Assembly: GCF_000521505.1 (NCBI RefSeq)
Contig: NZ_CP003915.1
Location: 3,038,001-3,102,000, forward strand
Reading direction: 5' to 3'
DNA from: Advenella mimigardefordensis DPN7
GTDB taxonomy: Bacteria; Pseudomonadota; Gammaproteobacteria; Burkholderiales; Burkholderiaceae_B
Length of the DNA: 64,000 bases
The translations under genes and the position numbers were made by a program. The stretch's first letter is position 1, and every line of letters starts with the position of its first letter. This document shows positions 1 through 10,693 of the stretch, piece after piece. The notes beneath the pieces are model-generated. The model saw only the letters and a program-made list of their open reading frames with translations, was not told the DNA's origin and made no database searches.

Positions 1-707
1 GCGAAAATCCCAACCGTCTGCAGCATTACTATCAATACCAGGTCGTCTTAAAACCCGCACCACCGGATATCCTGGATCTGTACATCGGTTCCCTGGAAGC
101 ACTGGGCATCAATCCGCAGGAACACGACATCCGCTTTGTCGAAGATGACTGGGAAAATCCCACGCTCGGCGCCTGGGGACTGGGCTGGGAAGTCTGGCTC
201 AACGGCATGGAAGTGACTCAGTTTACCTATTTCCAGCAGGTAGGCGGCCTAGACTGCCCCTCTACTCTGGGCGAAATCACTTACGGTCTGGAACGGCTGG
301 CCATGTATCTGCAGGATGTGGAAAGTGTGTACGATCTGGTCTGGACCGAGAGGCCCAATGGGGAAAAGGTACTGTATCGCGATGTGTTCCACCAGAACGA
401 AGTAGAACAATCCACCTACAACTTTGAATATGCCAACACCGATATGTTGTTTGCGCACTTCAACGACTACGAAAAGGAAGCGGCCCGACTGGTCGAGATT
501 CCGCTGGCCCTGCCCGCGTATGAATCGGTCCTGAAGGCTGCCCACACCTTCAATATGCTTGATGCGCGCGGCGCCATCAGTGTCACGGAACGCGCTGCCT
601 ACATCGGCCGCATCCGCAATCTGTCGCGCAAGGTCGCCCAGGCTTACTATGATTCACGCGAGCAATTGGGCTTTCCCATGCTCAAGAATAACAAGGCAGT
701 ATCATGA
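1..707 (+). CDS. glyQ: Glycyl-tRNA synthetase alpha subunit, 5' end outside window
   Basis: Catalytic alpha subunit of the bacterial alpha2beta2 glycyl-tRNA synthetase, which charges tRNA-Gly in the cytoplasm. The reading frame is open from base 3 ([18 protein letters not shown]) to the stop at 705-707, so the N-terminal part lies upstream of the window; the ATG at 207 is internal. Residues such as [21 protein letters not shown] and the C-terminal helical region ending NNKAVS are typical of GlyQ. The stop overlaps the glyS start (ATGA), which indicates translational coupling of the two subunits. Confidence 0.96.
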   Translation, partial: ENPNRLQHYYQYQVVLKPAPPDILDLYIGSLEALGINPQEHDIRFVEDDWENPTLGAWGLGWEVWLNGMEVTQFTYFQQVGGLDCPSTLGEITYGLERLAMYLQDVESVYDLVWTERPNGEKVLYRDVFHQNEVEQSTYNFEYANTDMLFAHFNDYEKEAARLVEIPLALPAYESVLKAAHTFNMLDARGAISVTERAAYIGRIRNLSRKVAQAYYDSREQLGFPMLKNNKAVS

Positions 708-2839
708 ATTTGCCCTTACTTGTTGAACTGTTTACCGAAGAACTGCCACCGCGCGCCCTGCAAAAGCTGGGTCAGGCGTTCGCCGACAGCCTGACGCAGG
801 CGCTGGCCAAGCAACATCTGCTGGGTCCTGATAATGTGACCCACTGCTATGCCACGCCGCGCCGGCTGGCTGCGCAGCTAAGCAGCGTGCTGGCCGTTGC
901 CGCCGACCAGCCCTTTTCCGAAAAACTCATGCCCGTCAAAGTGGGCCTGGATGCGCAGGGTCAGGCCACCCCTGCCCTGCAGAAGAAACTGGCGGCGAAG
1001 AACCTGTCACACCTGAAGCCGGCAGATCTGGCCCGCGAATCCGATGGCAAGCAGGAATATCTGGTGGCCCATGGCACTGCCGCCGGCGCACAGTTGCAAA
1101 ACGTGCTGCAGGCCGCCATTGAAACCGCGCTGGCCGATCTGCCTATTCCCAAGGTCATGCGTTATCAACTGGCTGATGGCCAAACCAGTGTGCGTTTTGT
1201 GCGTCCGGTCCATGGTCTGGTTGTGCTGCACGGCAGCACTGTCTTACCCGTCACCATTCTGGGTATCGACGCCGGCAATACCACACACGGCCACCGTTTC
1301 ATGAGCGCAGGCCCCATCACATTGGCCCATGCCAATGACTATGCCGCGACGCTGGCCGACAAAGGCCGGGTCATTGCCTCTTTCGAAGCACGCCGCGATG
1401 CCATCCGCCAGCAGCTTGACGAATCGGCCAGAGCACTGGGCGCCTCCCTGGGAGACCAGGCCGAGGTCGCACCGTTACTGGACGAAGTGACAGCGCTGGT
1501 TGAACATCCGACCGTTTATGTCGGGCAGTTCGATGAGAAGTTCCTGGCCGTACCGCAGGAATGCCTGATTCTGACCATGCGCCTGAATCAGAAATATTTT
1601 CCGCTGTTCGACCCCGCCAGCGGCAAGCTCATCCATCAATTTCTGATCGTCAGCAATATGCATGTGGCCGATCCGGCCAATATTATTCAGGGCAACGAAC
1701 GGGTGATCCGCCCGCGTCTGGCCGATGCCGAATTCTTTTTCGAAACCGATAGAAAGCAGCCTCTGGCCTCGCGTGTCGCACAACTGGACAATATCGTCTA
1801 TCACAACAAACTCGGCTCACAGCATGAGCGTATCGAACGCCTGCGCCGCATCAGCTCACGCCTTGCCGAAGACCTGAACGCCAATGTTGCCCTGGCCGAT
1901 CGCGCTGCGCAACTGGCCAAGGCCGATCTGACGTCCAATATGGTGGGCGAGTTCCCTGAACTGCAGGGGATCATGGGCGGTTACTACGCCCAGGCCGACG
2001 GCGAACCCGCGGAAGTGGTCCAGGCGCTCAACGACCAGTACCGCACCCGGTTTGACAGCCCGGTCACGAACAACAACCTGATCGCAGCGATCCTGTTCAT
2101 TGCCGAGCGCATTGAAACACTGGTCGGCATCTGGGGCATCGGACTGCAGCCTTCGGGTGAACGCGACCCGTTCGGCCTGCGCCGCGCTGCGCTGGGGATC
2201 ATCAGTGCGGTAGAGCAACTGGCCGCAGGTGGTTATCTGTCCGGCACACCAGCGGCACCTGCGCGCTTTAATCTGACTGAGCTGCTGACATTTGCCATGG
2301 GGACCTTCAGCCCGGGCACCCTGCATTCAGACACAGCAGACGAAGTGCAAACCTATATTTATGAGCGATATCGTAACCAGCTCAGCGGCGACTATGCCAA
2401 ATCCGTTGTAGATGCAGTGATTGCGGTAAGGCCAGCACTGCAGGAAGTGGCCGCAAGAATCAAAGCTGTCACGGCGTTTGCTCAATTGCCCGAGGCCGAA
2501 AGCCTGGCCGCCGCCAATAAACGAATTGGCAATCTGCTGAAAAAAACCGAAGGCGATCTGCCCGCCATTGATCCTTCCCTTTTTGCCGAACCGGCAGAAA
2601 AGGCGCTGTACGATGCATTGCATGGGATTGAAGCGACGGCAAGGGCCGATGCTGCACAGGGACAGTTTGAGAAAAGCCTGGCGGCCGTCGCCCAGACACG
2701 CAGCGCTGTCGACGATTTCTTTACCCATGTCATGGTGATGGCCGATGACCCGGCCGTTCGGAATAATCGACTGGCCCTGCTGTCGCAACTGCACGCTACC
2801 ATGAATCTGGTGGCCGACATTTCAAGGCTGGCCCAATGA
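704..2839 (+). CDS. glyS: Glycyl-tRNA synthetase beta subunit
   Basis: Beta subunit (711 residues, normal length is about 690-720) that binds tRNA-Gly and is required for charging by GlyQ. It starts [15 protein letters not shown], the hallmark N-terminus of GlyS, and carries the [15 protein letters not shown] segment of the HD-like domain and a C-terminal DALR-type anticodon-binding region ending [22 protein letters not shown]. It overlaps glyQ by 4 nt upstream and gmhB by 4 nt downstream (ATGA), so it sits in a tightly coupled operon. Nothing unusual is visible. Confidence 0.97.
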   Translation: MNLPLLVELFTEELPPRALQKLGQAFADSLTQALAKQHLLGPDNVTHCYATPRRLAAQLSSVLAVAADQPFSEKLMPVKVGLDAQGQATPALQKKLAAKNLSHLKPADLARESDGKQEYLVAHGTAAGAQLQNVLQAAIETALADLPIPKVMRYQLADGQTSVRFVRPVHGLVVLHGSTVLPVTILGIDAGNTTHGHRFMSAGPITLAHANDYAATLADKGRVIASFEARRDAIRQQLDESARALGASLGDQAEVAPLLDEVTALVEHPTVYVGQFDEKFLAVPQECLILTMRLNQKYFPLFDPASGKLIHQFLIVSNMHVADPANIIQGNERVIRPRLADAEFFFETDRKQPLASRVAQLDNIVYHNKLGSQHERIERLRRISSRLAEDLNANVALADRAAQLAKADLTSNMVGEFPELQGIMGGYYAQADGEPAEVVQALNDQYRTRFDSPVTNNNLIAAILFIAERIETLVGIWGIGLQPSGERDPFGLRRAALGIISAVEQLAAGGYLSGTPAAPARFNLTELLTFAMGTFSPGTLHSDTADEVQTYIYERYRNQLSGDYAKSVVDAVIAVRPALQEVAARIKAVTAFAQLPEAESLAAANKRIGNLLKKTEGDLPAIDPSLFAEPAEKALYDALHGIEATARADAAQGQFEKSLAAVAQTRSAVDDFFTHVMVMADDPAVRNNRLALLSQLHATMNLVADISRLAQ

Positions 2840-3375
2840 AGCTGGCCATTCTTGATCGCGACGGCGTTATCAACGAAGATCGTCCGGATTTTATTAAATC
2901 GGCCGATGAATGGGAGGCCCTGCCCGGCAGTCTGGAAGCCATTGCCCGCCTTACCCGCGCAGGCTGGAAAGTGGTCGTGGCCACCAATCAGTCCGGTCTG
3001 GGGCGTGGCCTGTTCACGCCCGATGATCTGACTGCCATTCACCAGAAAATGCAACAGCAACTGGCTGCATTCGGCGGCCAGATTGACGCCATTTTCATGT
3101 GCCCGCATCTGCCGGATGCCGGATGCAACTGCCGCAAGCCCCTGCCCGGCATGTTCCTGGAAATACTCAAACGCTACGACGCACCGGCTCACGAAGTTGT
3201 ATGTGTCGGCGATTCACTCAGGGACATCACGGCGGCGCACGTGGCCGGTTGCCAGACCTGGTTGGTGGAAACAGGCAACGGGCAGAAAACCCGTAACGAC
3301 CCGAATCTGCCCAAAACGGTGCAAATCAGGCCTACGCTGGCCGATGTGGTTGAAAGCTGGCTTACGGAATCCTGA
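2836..3375 (+). CDS. gmhB: D-glycero-beta-D-manno-heptose-1,7-bisphosphate 7-phosphatase
   Basis: HAD-superfamily phosphatase of 179 residues that removes the 7-phosphate in ADP-heptose synthesis for the LPS inner core. The nucleophile motif LDRDGVINED lies at residues 6-15 (D7, D9). The zinc site reads CPHLPDAGCNCRKPLPGM, with Cys, His, Cys, Cys ligands as in GmhB, and the acidic motif is VGDSLRDI. The start overlaps the glyS stop. This order, glyS-gmhB-plsC, is common in Burkholderiales. A related histidinol phosphatase is possible but the zinc loop favours GmhB. Confidence 0.93.
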   Translation: MKLAILDRDGVINEDRPDFIKSADEWEALPGSLEAIARLTRAGWKVVVATNQSGLGRGLFTPDDLTAIHQKMQQQLAAFGGQIDAIFMCPHLPDAGCNCRKPLPGMFLEILKRYDAPAHEVVCVGDSLRDITAAHVAGCQTWLVETGNGQKTRNDPNLPKTVQIRPTLADVVESWLTES

Positions 3376-3377
3376 TC

Positions 3378-4112
3378 ATGCTTTTTGTACGTTCTGTTCT
3401 ATTCCTGCTTTTTCAGGCCATTACCGTTGTGCCTTATGCAGTCGGCTGCGTGCTGGTATTGCCGCTGCCATTTATCTGGCGCTACCGCTATACCGTAGGC
3501 TGGCCACGCATGGTGATCTGGGCCGCCAAGGTCATTGTGGGCATTCGGTATGAAGTCAAAGGCCTGCACAATATACCCGACGGGCCGATGATTTATCTGA
3601 GCAAGCATCAATCCACCTACGAGACCATGTTTTTTGCCTGGTTTCTGCGCCGGCCTGCCTGCTTTGTCTATAAGAAGGAGCTCAATTACATTCCCTTCTT
3701 CGGCTGGGGCCTGGCCAGTTTACGCAATATCGCCATCGATCGGCAGAAAGGCAAAAATGCCATGCAGCAAGTGATGGAAATCGGCACGCAGCGCCTGGCC
3801 GAAGGCCGTTCGCCCGTACTCTTTCCCGAGGGCACACGGATCCCGCCCGGCCAGGCTGGTAATTACAAGCTGGGCGGCACACGGCTGGCTGTCCATGCCA
3901 ACACGCCGATTATTCCGGTGGCACATAATGCCGGGGAATGCTGGCCCAAAAAACCCTTCACCAAAAAACCCGGCCTGGTCACCATTTCCTTTGGCCCGCC
4001 CATTGAACCGGCAGGCCGGACAGCCGACCAGGTGATGGAGGAGGTGCGGGGCTGGATCGAAGGCGAAATGCGGGTACTCAATCCGGAACGCTATCATGAC
4101 GTCGCAGCCTGA
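3378..4112 (+). CDS. plsC: 1-acyl-sn-glycerol-3-phosphate acyltransferase
   Basis: Membrane-associated acyltransferase (244 residues) that makes phosphatidic acid from lysophosphatidic acid. It has an N-terminal hydrophobic segment (residues 1-35). Motif I is KHQSTYET, in which the acidic member of the HX4D catalytic pair is Glu82 instead of Asp. Motif III is FPEGTR and the final motif is IPVAHNAG. It starts two bases after gmhB and overlaps the following metallopeptidase gene by 17 nt, so it belongs to the same operon. Confidence 0.93.
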   Translation: MLFVRSVLFLLFQAITVVPYAVGCVLVLPLPFIWRYRYTVGWPRMVIWAAKVIVGIRYEVKGLHNIPDGPMIYLSKHQSTYETMFFAWFLRRPACFVYKKELNYIPFFGWGLASLRNIAIDRQKGKNAMQQVMEIGTQRLAEGRSPVLFPEGTRIPPGQAGNYKLGGTRLAVHANTPIIPVAHNAGECWPKKPFTKKPGLVTISFGPPIEPAGRTADQVMEEVRGWIEGEMRVLNPERYHDVAA

Positions 4113-4896
4113 ACTGTTTCGCAACAGCAGCCCGAACCTGCCCGATGGCTTACGCCTGCGTACGGTAGCCACCGAGCACGGTCTCATCACCCTTACCCTG
4201 GCGCGCAGCAGGCGCCGCAGTATCGGCTTTGTGATCGGTACGGAAGGGTTGCGCGTGACAGCGCCCTACTGGGTCTCGCTGAAACAGATTGACGAAGCCG
4301 TTGTGGAAAAAGCTGAGTGGATCCAGAAGAAGCTGGCGTTCTGGCGGCAGCGCAATGCCGTGGCCGACCAGGCTCAACAGTCCTGGCTGGCCTGTACACA
4401 ACTGCCCTATCTGGGCACGACCATTTCAATTGACATTGATACCGGCTCGAAGGTGCCGCGCTTCGATGGCGACCCCTTCAGCCCGCAAACACAGGACACG
4501 CTCTGGCTGGCACTGCCACACGATGCGACAGCAGAACAACGTAGCGCTGCCGCCGCGCACTGGCTGCAAACGCAAGCGCTACACTATTTCGATCTGCGTA
4601 TCCACGCGCTTGCAAACAGTGCCGGCCTGCAGTTTCAGGCATGGCGACTGTCCCGTGCACGCGCCCGCTGGGGTTCGTGCAATAGCAACGGCAGTATTCG
4701 TCTTAACTGGCGTCTCATTCATTTCACACCCGACATCATCGATTATGTGATTGCGCATGAACTGGCTCACTTGAAACAGATGAACCACAGCGACCGGTTC
4801 TGGCACCAGGTGGGCATCATCCTGCCAGACTACGAAGCAGCCATGCAGAAACTGAAAACAACCGATATGTCGGCCCTGCCTGCCCTGCAAACCTGA
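4096..4896 (+). CDS. YgjP-type zinc metallopeptidase (DUF45/M48 clan)
   Basis: A 266-residue protein of the YgjP/DUF45 family, predicted zinc-dependent peptidase of unknown physiological substrate. The C-terminal half has the family signature RWGSC (191-195) followed by HELAHLKQMNH, which provides HExxH zinc ligands H221 and H225 with a further His at 231. No signal peptide is seen, so a cytoplasmic location is expected. It overlaps the end of plsC by 17 nt and is the last gene of the glyQ operon; a small hairpin follows at 4905-4930. Confidence 0.88.
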   Translation: MTSQPELFRNSSPNLPDGLRLRTVATEHGLITLTLARSRRRSIGFVIGTEGLRVTAPYWVSLKQIDEAVVEKAEWIQKKLAFWRQRNAVADQAQQSWLACTQLPYLGTTISIDIDTGSKVPRFDGDPFSPQTQDTLWLALPHDATAEQRSAAAAHWLQTQALHYFDLRIHALANSAGLQFQAWRLSRARARWGSCNSNGSIRLNWRLIHFTPDIIDYVIAHELAHLKQMNHSDRFWHQVGIILPDYEAAMQKLKTTDMSALPALQT

Positions 4897-5227
4897 CGTA
4901 ACCGGCAATGGCGACCCGCTCGCCATTTGCACGGCACCCTCACGCCCCAATCACGCCCCCTTCCCGTTTCCTTGCGCTCTCTGCATTGACCCTTTGATCT
5001 GAATAATTAAAGGACCGTGCACGCTCCATTCTGCATCGCTGAGTTTGCCGCAAAGCACCATTGCCAACACCGGTTTATGACAATTGAAAAATGACCGTTA
5101 ACGGCCAGTAAACACGCAGCCAAACCCACTGTCCGACCGGCTCCACCGGCAACGATCGTGTATGATAGACACTCTAGACACGCGCGTCCCCGGGACGCAC
5201 ATACCCCACCATCATTACGAGGACAAC
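4897..5227 (+). other. Intergenic region before gloA: weak terminator hairpin and candidate promoter
   Basis: No gene is seen in these 331 bases. AATGGCG (4907-4913) pairs with CGCCATT (4921-4927) just after the metallopeptidase stop, a possible weak terminator with only a short T tract. A good -10 element TATGAT lies at 5161-5166 without a convincing -35. A palindrome GCGTCCC-C-GGGACGC (5184-5198) would lie in the gloA leader. Confidence 0.4.
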
Positions 5228-5641
5228 ATGCAATTTCTGCACACCATGTTACGCGTCGGCGACCTGGAACGATCCATTGAATTCTATACAAATGTAATCG
5301 GTATGAAACTGCTGCGACGCTCGGAAAATCCCGAATACAAATACAGCCTGGCCTTTCTGGGTTTTGAAGCCAACCCGCATCAGGCCGAACTGGAACTGAC
5401 CTATAACCACGGCGTTACCCAATATGATCTGGGCGATGCTTACGGCCACATTGCCATCGGCGTACCCGATGCCTATGCCGCCTGTGAGGCAGTCAAAAAG
5501 GCCGGCGGCAACGTCACGCGTGAAGCCGGACCGGTCAAGGGAGGCACAACGGTTATCGCGTTCGTGCAGGACCCCGATGGCTACAAAATCGAATTGATTG
5601 AAAGAAAGGATTCTGCAGCAGCAGGTACCGGCCTGCGCTAA
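5228..5641 (+). CDS. gloA: Lactoylglutathione lyase (glyoxalase I)
   Basis: Cytoplasmic metalloenzyme (137 residues) converting the methylglyoxal-glutathione hemithioacetal to S-lactoylglutathione. The N-terminus [17 protein letters not shown] supplies the first metal-ligand His (H5) of the VOC fold; other family positions visible are [17 protein letters not shown] (metal His) and the C-terminal GYKIELIE with the metal Glu. The ATG at 5228 is chosen over an upstream in-frame ATG at 5162 because it gives the canonical glyoxalase N-terminus and is preceded by GAGG. Confidence 0.96.
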   Translation: MQFLHTMLRVGDLERSIEFYTNVIGMKLLRRSENPEYKYSLAFLGFEANPHQAELELTYNHGVTQYDLGDAYGHIAIGVPDAYAACEAVKKAGGNVTREAGPVKGGTTVIAFVQDPDGYKIELIERKDSAAAGTGLR

Positions 5642-5709
5642 AAGCCTGCCGTTTATTGCAGACAGCATAACGGCTGCCCGCCGTTGACCCCGCCCCAGGA
5701 ATCACCTAC

Positions 5710-7179
5710 ATGACTACGCAGATCAGTACCAGACGTCGTACCAAGATTATTGCCACACTAGGCCCCGCCACCACTTCCGAAGCCCAGATCGAAGCCATGA
5801 TTCTGGCGGGGATGAACGTTGCCCGCTTCAATTTCTCTCACGGCGAAGCAGACGACCACCGCGAACGCGCCCGGATCATTCGTAAGCTGGAAGCCAAGCT
5901 TGATGTACATATTGCGATTCTGGGTGACCTGCAGGGTCCGAAAATCCGGATTGCCCGCTTTGAAAACCAGAAAGTGGTACTGGAACAGGGTCAGGAATTC
6001 ATCCTGTCCAACGATTATCCGTATGACAAAGGCAATGCACAAATCGTCGGCATCGATTATCCCGAACTGGTGACCGATTGCCGGCCTGGTGACGAGCTGC
6101 TGCTTGACGATGGCCGGATCGTCCTTGAAGTGGTACGGATCGAAGGCCAGAACGTCTACACAACAGTAACCTCGGGTGGCGAGCTCTCCAACAACAAAGG
6201 CATTAATCGACGTGGCGGCGGGCTTTCCGCGCCCAGCCTGACAGAAAAGGACAAGGCCGATATCATCCTGGCTGCAGAAATCGGGGTGGATTTCGTTGCC
6301 GTGTCTTTCCCGCGTTATGGGCGCGATATGGAACAGGCCCGACGTCTGGTTCAGGAAGCCGGCAGCTCGGCCTGGATCATCGCCAAAATTGAACGGGCCG
6401 AAGCGGTCGCCGACGATCAGGCGCTTGATGAGCTGATTACCGCCAGTGATGGCGTCATGGTCGCACGCGGGGATCTGGGCGTGGAAGTGGGCGATGCCGA
6501 GCTGGTCGGCATTCAGAAAAAAATCATTCGCCATGCTCGCACCCTGAATAAATTCGTGATTACCGCAACGCAGATGATGGAGTCGATGATCAATCATCCG
6601 TTCCCCACCCGCGCTGAAGTCTCCGATGTTGCCAACGCCGTGCTCGATTACACCGACGCCGTCATGCTTTCAGGCGAAAGTGCATCGGGCCTGTATCCGG
6701 TGGAAACGGTCAAGGCCATGGCACGCATCTGTGTAGGCGCCGAGAAACATCCGACAACGACGCAATCGCGCCATCGCGTGGGCGAAACATTTACACGCTT
6801 TGATGAAACCATCGCCCTGGCTGCCATGTATGCTGCCAACCATTTTCATCAGGTCCGCGCGATTATCTCGCTAAGCGAAAGCGGTCATACGCCACTGATC
6901 ATGTCGCGCATTCGTTCCGGCGTGCCCATCTACTGCCTCACGCCGCATGACAGCACGCGCAACCGCGTGGCCATGTTCCGCGGTGTGTACCCGGTTGAGT
7001 TTGATCCGGCAGCAGTCACGGAAACCGATGTAGCGCGGGCGGCAATGGCTCAGCTACTTAAATACCAACCGCTTAATCGCGGCGACTGGGTGCTGCTCCT
7101 TCAGGGCGACCACTATGGCGTGATCGGTGCAACCAACAGTATGAAATTGCTTTGCATGGATGATTTTCTGAATGACTGA
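5710..7179 (+). CDS. pyk: Pyruvate kinase
   Basis: Cytoplasmic glycolytic enzyme of 489 residues forming pyruvate and ATP from phosphoenolpyruvate. Visible motifs are RTKIIATLGPA at the N-terminus, MNVARFNFSHG, the active-site IAKIERAEAV, the metal-binding ARGDLGVEVG, and ITATQMMESMI, followed by a C-terminal domain with SLSESGHTP. An AGGA Shine-Dalgarno precedes the ATG. The gene overlaps the glycerate kinase gene by 8 nt, so carbon entering as glycerate can be co-ordinately fed into lower glycolysis. Confidence 0.97.
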   Translation: MTTQISTRRRTKIIATLGPATTSEAQIEAMILAGMNVARFNFSHGEADDHRERARIIRKLEAKLDVHIAILGDLQGPKIRIARFENQKVVLEQGQEFILSNDYPYDKGNAQIVGIDYPELVTDCRPGDELLLDDGRIVLEVVRIEGQNVYTTVTSGGELSNNKGINRRGGGLSAPSLTEKDKADIILAAEIGVDFVAVSFPRYGRDMEQARRLVQEAGSSAWIIAKIERAEAVADDQALDELITASDGVMVARGDLGVEVGDAELVGIQKKIIRHARTLNKFVITATQMMESMINHPFPTRAEVSDVANAVLDYTDAVMLSGESASGLYPVETVKAMARICVGAEKHPTTTQSRHRVGETFTRFDETIALAAMYAANHFHQVRAIISLSESGHTPLIMSRIRSGVPIYCLTPHDSTRNRVAMFRGVYPVEFDPAAVTETDVARAAMAQLLKYQPLNRGDWVLLLQGDHYGVIGATNSMKLLCMDDFLND

Positions 7180-8329
7180 ACCCCTTTATATCGTGATCGC
7201 CCCGGACTCGTTCAAAGAGAGCCTGTCCTCATCCGGGGTGGCTCAGGCCATTGCCGACGGCATCAAAACCGTGGCGCCGGACGCCACCCTTGTACAGATG
7301 CCAATGGCCGATGGCGGCGAAGGAACGGTTGAGGCCATCGCCGGCAGCACCGGCGCGCCACTGCAAACGCTGGATACGGTTAACGCACTGGGCGAACCCA
7401 TCAGGGCCGCCTGGATCATGCTGCATGACAACACCGCCATTATTGAAATGGCCAGCGCCGCCGGCCTGGAGCAGATTACTGAAGACAAACGTGATATTCG
7501 ACGCGCCAGCACCTATGGACTGGGTCAGCTGGTGTCTGCAGCCCTGGATCAGGGCGCCCGGCGCATTGTGCTGGGACTGGGTGGCTCGGCCACCAATGAC
7601 GCAGGTACGGGCCTGCTCTCTGCGCTGGGTATCCGGTTTCTGGACAAAGCAGGCAAACCGCTGGAACAGGGGCCTGCCGCGCTTTACGAACTGGCGCAGA
7701 TTGATCTGTCGGGTCTGGACCCCCGGGTGAGTCAAATCGAATGGCTGATTGCCTCGGATGTGAATAATCCACTATGCGGCGACCATGGTGCATCGGCGAT
7801 CTTCGGCCCGCAAAAAGGCGCCAATGCAGAAGATGTTCCGTTCCTGGATGCCGCCCTGAGTCACTTTGCCGATCTGACTGCACAGGCTACCGGCCAGGAC
7901 GTACGAAACCAGCCGGGCGCTGGTGCTGCCGGAGGGCTGGGCTTCGCAGCGCTGGCCTATCTGAAAGCCACATTCAAACCTGGTGTGGAAGTGGTGGCAG
8001 AGTATGCCGGTCTGGACGCGCACATACAAAAAGCCGATCTGGTCATTACCGGCGAAGGACGGCTGGATGCGCAAACGCTGCGTGGCAAGACCATTGCCGG
8101 CATTGCAGCGCTGACCCAAAAACATCAGGTGCCACTGATCGCCCTGGCCGGTTCACTGCATGAGGATTTTGCCAAAGTCTATGACGGTGGTATCACGGCA
8201 GCATTCAGCCTGCCCGGCGGACCGATGTCGCTGAAAGATACCATGCAGCAAACCCGGCAATTGCTGATGCAGCGTAGCCGGGACATCATTGCTGTTTTTC
8301 TGGCCGGACGCCGCGCCCGCCAGACTTGA
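7172..8329 (+). CDS. glxK: Glycerate 2-kinase
   Basis: Member of the GlxK/GarK glycerate kinase family (385 residues) phosphorylating D-glycerate to 2-phosphoglycerate. The N-terminus IVIAPDSFKESLSS and the MPMADGGEGTVEAI block are diagnostic, as are GLGGSATNDAGTG and the C-terminal VITGEGRLDAQTLRGK. It overlaps pyk by 8 nt, and its product is two steps upstream of the pyruvate kinase substrate, which supports a small glycerate-to-pyruvate operon. The strong hairpin at 8330-8366 follows. Confidence 0.94.
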   Translation: MTEPLYIVIAPDSFKESLSSSGVAQAIADGIKTVAPDATLVQMPMADGGEGTVEAIAGSTGAPLQTLDTVNALGEPIRAAWIMLHDNTAIIEMASAAGLEQITEDKRDIRRASTYGLGQLVSAALDQGARRIVLGLGGSATNDAGTGLLSALGIRFLDKAGKPLEQGPAALYELAQIDLSGLDPRVSQIEWLIASDVNNPLCGDHGASAIFGPQKGANAEDVPFLDAALSHFADLTAQATGQDVRNQPGAGAAGGLGFAALAYLKATFKPGVEVVAEYAGLDAHIQKADLVITGEGRLDAQTLRGKTIAGIAALTQKHQVPLIALAGSLHEDFAKVYDGGITAAFSLPGGPMSLKDTMQQTRQLLMQRSRDIIAVFLAGRRARQT

Positions 8330-8366
8330 CGTGCGCAGGCATACAAATGAACCGTGCCTGCGCACG
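8330..8366. terminator. Bidirectional hairpin between convergent glxK and rsmA
   Basis: CGTGCGCAGGCA (8330-8341) is the exact reverse complement of TGCCTGCGCACG (8355-8366), a 12-bp stem with a 13-nt loop. There is no long T tract, but it lies between two convergent genes and can serve either strand. Confidence 0.6.
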
Positions 8367-8399
8367 GGCACACTGCGATGCTATTCGTGATATGGGTTG

Positions 8400-9179
8400 T
8401 CAGGCGAGCACGCCCTGCTCGACCAGATAATCTGCCAGCCGGATATAGTCAGTCACCGACAGTTCTTCTGCCCTGGCAGTCTCTTTGATGTCTAGCTGGG
8501 CCCAGTCTATCTGCCAGTCTGCCAGCACCCGTCGCAACATTTTGCGGCGTTGTGAAAATGCCCGCGCCACGACCTGCGAGAAAGCGCGTTCACTTTTTGC
8601 CTGCGCCCGCGTTGCCGGCAACGGCACCATGCGTACGACGGCAGACGTGACCTTGGGCGGCGGGTCAAACGCTTCGGGTGGCACATCAAACAGATGCTGC
8701 ATAGCGTAGCGCACTTGCAGCATGACAGACAGGCGGCCATAGTCGCCATCCCCCGGCCGCGCCACCATACGGGCAATCACTTCTTTTTGCAGCATAAAAT
8801 GCTGATCGCGAACATGGTCGGCAAATGCCACCAGATGAAATAGCAACGGGCTGGAAATATTGTAGGGAAGATTGCCAACAACGCGCAGATCTTTGCCGAA
8901 AGCAGCAAAATCCACCTTGAGGGCGTCGGCCTCATGCACCGTGAGCCGCTCGGGCGCAAAGCGCTTGCGCAATCGTGCCGCCAGATCGCGGTCAATCTCA
9001 ATCACATCCAGATGCGCGACGCGGTCATGTAATGGGCCGGTCAGTGCCGACAGGCCCGGTCCGATTTCGATAACCGTATCGTCGCGCTCAGGGCTGACGG
9101 CCCGCACAATGGATTCGATCACACTTTCATCGGTCAGGAAATTCTGACCGAAACGCTTGCGGGCCTGATGAACTGCCAT
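8400..9179 (-). CDS. rsmA: 16S rRNA (adenine1518/1519-N6)-dimethyltransferase
   Basis: KsgA/RsmA methyltransferase, 259 residues, which dimethylates two adjacent adenines near the 3' end of 16S rRNA during small-subunit assembly. It has [15 protein letters not shown] at the N-terminus, the SAM-binding [11 protein letters not shown], and the catalytic [11 protein letters not shown]. It follows surA by 11 nt in an lptD-surA-rsmA operon. In many gammaproteobacteria pdxA lies between surA and rsmA; here pdxA is about 20 kb away. Confidence 0.97.
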   Translation of the reverse strand: MAVHQARKRFGQNFLTDESVIESIVRAVSPERDDTVIEIGPGLSALTGPLHDRVAHLDVIEIDRDLAARLRKRFAPERLTVHEADALKVDFAAFGKDLRVVGNLPYNISSPLLFHLVAFADHVRDQHFMLQKEVIARMVARPGDGDYGRLSVMLQVRYAMQHLFDVPPEAFDPPPKVTSAVVRMVPLPATRAQAKSERAFSQVVARAFSQRRKMLRRVLADWQIDWAQLDIKETARAEELSVTDYIRLADYLVEQGVLA

Positions 9180-9190
9180 TCTGTTTCGCT

Positions 9191-10693
9191 CTAGGGTCGG
9201 CTTTTCTGTTGCGTCAGACGGTTATCAATATATGCCTTGGCGCGCAACTGCTGCAGCCAGTCTTCATATACCGGTTCAGCGCGTTTCTGGTAGAGCGATT
9301 GACGCGCCAGATTACGACGGATTTCCGGCTGTTTGTCTGAGCTGCGACGGTCTTCGACCGTGATCAGGTGCCAGCCATATTGCGAACGCACGGGCGCACT
9401 CAGCTGACCCGGCTGCAAGGCATTCATGGCTTTCTCGAAAGCAGGGTCAGAAGCGCCTGGCGGAACCCAGCCGATTTCCCCACCCAGTGGTGCTGAGGTA
9501 TCCTGTGAGTATTTTTTGGCTGCATCCTCAAATGACATACCGCCTTCTATCTGATTGCGAACGTCATCGATTTTTGCACGGGCCTGCTGATCAGAGAAGA
9601 CAGGCGTAATCTTGACGAGAATATGTTTGAGCTTGGTCTCGGTAATATTCACCGGCCCCTTCTGCGTCGCCATTTTTTCGATAGGCGGCACCGGTGGTGG
9701 CGGTGGTGCTGACGGCTGTACCGTAACGACGCGCTTGTTTTCCTGGACCAGACCACGACGCTCTACCACTTTGAGAATATGGAAGCCGTTAGGCGCCTTG
9801 AAAACTCCGGTGGTGCGTCCATCCGGTACTTTCTTGGTCATATTCACAAACAGCGAAGGCCAATCTTCGAACATGCGGATACCCAGGTTACCGCCGGACG
9901 ATGCTTCGGGTCCGTCAGAATATTCCTTGGCGACACTGTCAAAGCTTGTACCGCGACGCAATTTTGCCATCGCGGCGTCTGCTTTCTTGCGCGCAGCTGC
10001 AACCACGTCTTCTGAGGAATTATCGGGCACGCGAATATAAATATGTTGCAGGGCAACTGCCTTGGGTACAAATGAACGTTCCACCACCACCTGTTTTTGT
10101 GGCGGCGGCTTGGGCTGGTTTTGTCTTTCGGCAGCGTGGCCTGGCAAAAGACCGGTGGGGTTCTGTTTCAGAAAGGCATCCACATCGGATTCATTGATAT
10201 TGACACGGCTCTGAATGATTCGGGTGCGCAACTCTTCCATCACCATTTCATTACGGAGGTTACGCACATAGTCATCCCAGTTCAGGCCCATCTGTTCGAT
10301 GGCCGGCCGCAATTTTTCGGGCGGCAGATTGTTGCGCTGGGCGATATTGGCCATGGCCTGAGACAGTTGCGCATCGGTCACCCGGATGCCGTATAGCTCG
10401 GCGTCCTGGCGCATCAGTTTTTCATCAATCATCGACTGCAGTACCACCTGCTGGGCCTGGTTCTGTCCGCCGGTGGTCACCCGATTGCTGGCCATCCGCT
10501 GCTGTAGCTCACGCATGGTAATGATTTCATTATTGACCACTGCTGCGATACCATCAGCGAACTGCCCCGACGCACGCTGCTGCGAAGCCCCGCCTTTTTT
10601 TGCCTGTTGGGCCAGCGCTGCTGGTGGCACAGCAATAAAAATAGCGGGGATGGCGAGAGCAACTGCTGTTCGCATGAAACCCAATTTACGCAT
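9191..10693 (-). CDS. surA: Periplasmic chaperone / peptidyl-prolyl isomerase SurA
   Basis: Outer-membrane-protein chaperone (500 residues, longer than the about 430 of E. coli). A signal peptide ends near LAQQAKK. The SurA N domain ([19 protein letters not shown]) is followed by two parvulin domains; the second ([18 protein letters not shown] ... [11 protein letters not shown]) is well conserved. The extra length comes from proline-rich linkers, for example PKPPPQK and [11 protein letters not shown]. Its ATG overlaps the lptD stop (TAATG), matching the shared job of LptD insertion. Confidence 0.95.
   Translation of the reverse strand: MRKLGFMRTAVALAIPAIFIAVPPAALAQQAKKGGASQQRASGQFADGIAAVVNNEIITMRELQQRMASNRVTTGGQNQAQQVVLQSMIDEKLMRQDAELYGIRVTDAQLSQAMANIAQRNNLPPEKLRPAIEQMGLNWDDYVRNLRNEMVMEELRTRIIQSRVNINESDVDAFLKQNPTGLLPGHAAERQNQPKPPPQKQVVVERSFVPKAVALQHIYIRVPDNSSEDVVAAARKKADAAMAKLRRGTSFDSVAKEYSDGPEASSGGNLGIRMFEDWPSLFVNMTKKVPDGRTTGVFKAPNGFHILKVVERRGLVQENKRVVTVQPSAPPPPPVPPIEKMATQKGPVNITETKLKHILVKITPVFSDQQARAKIDDVRNQIEGGMSFEDAAKKYSQDTSAPLGGEIGWVPPGASDPAFEKAMNALQPGQLSAPVRSQYGWHLITVEDRRSSDKQPEIRRNLARQSLYQKRAEPVYEDWLQQLRAKAYIDNRLTQQKSRP

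Noticed and set aside
3606..3640. HX4E instead of HX4D in PlsC considered as an inactivating change
   Set aside because: Glu is a conservative replacement that I recall in related PlsC sequences, and all other motifs are intact.
5758..6597. 279-codon minus-strand ORF opposite pyk
   Set aside because: Antisense shadow of pyruvate kinase.
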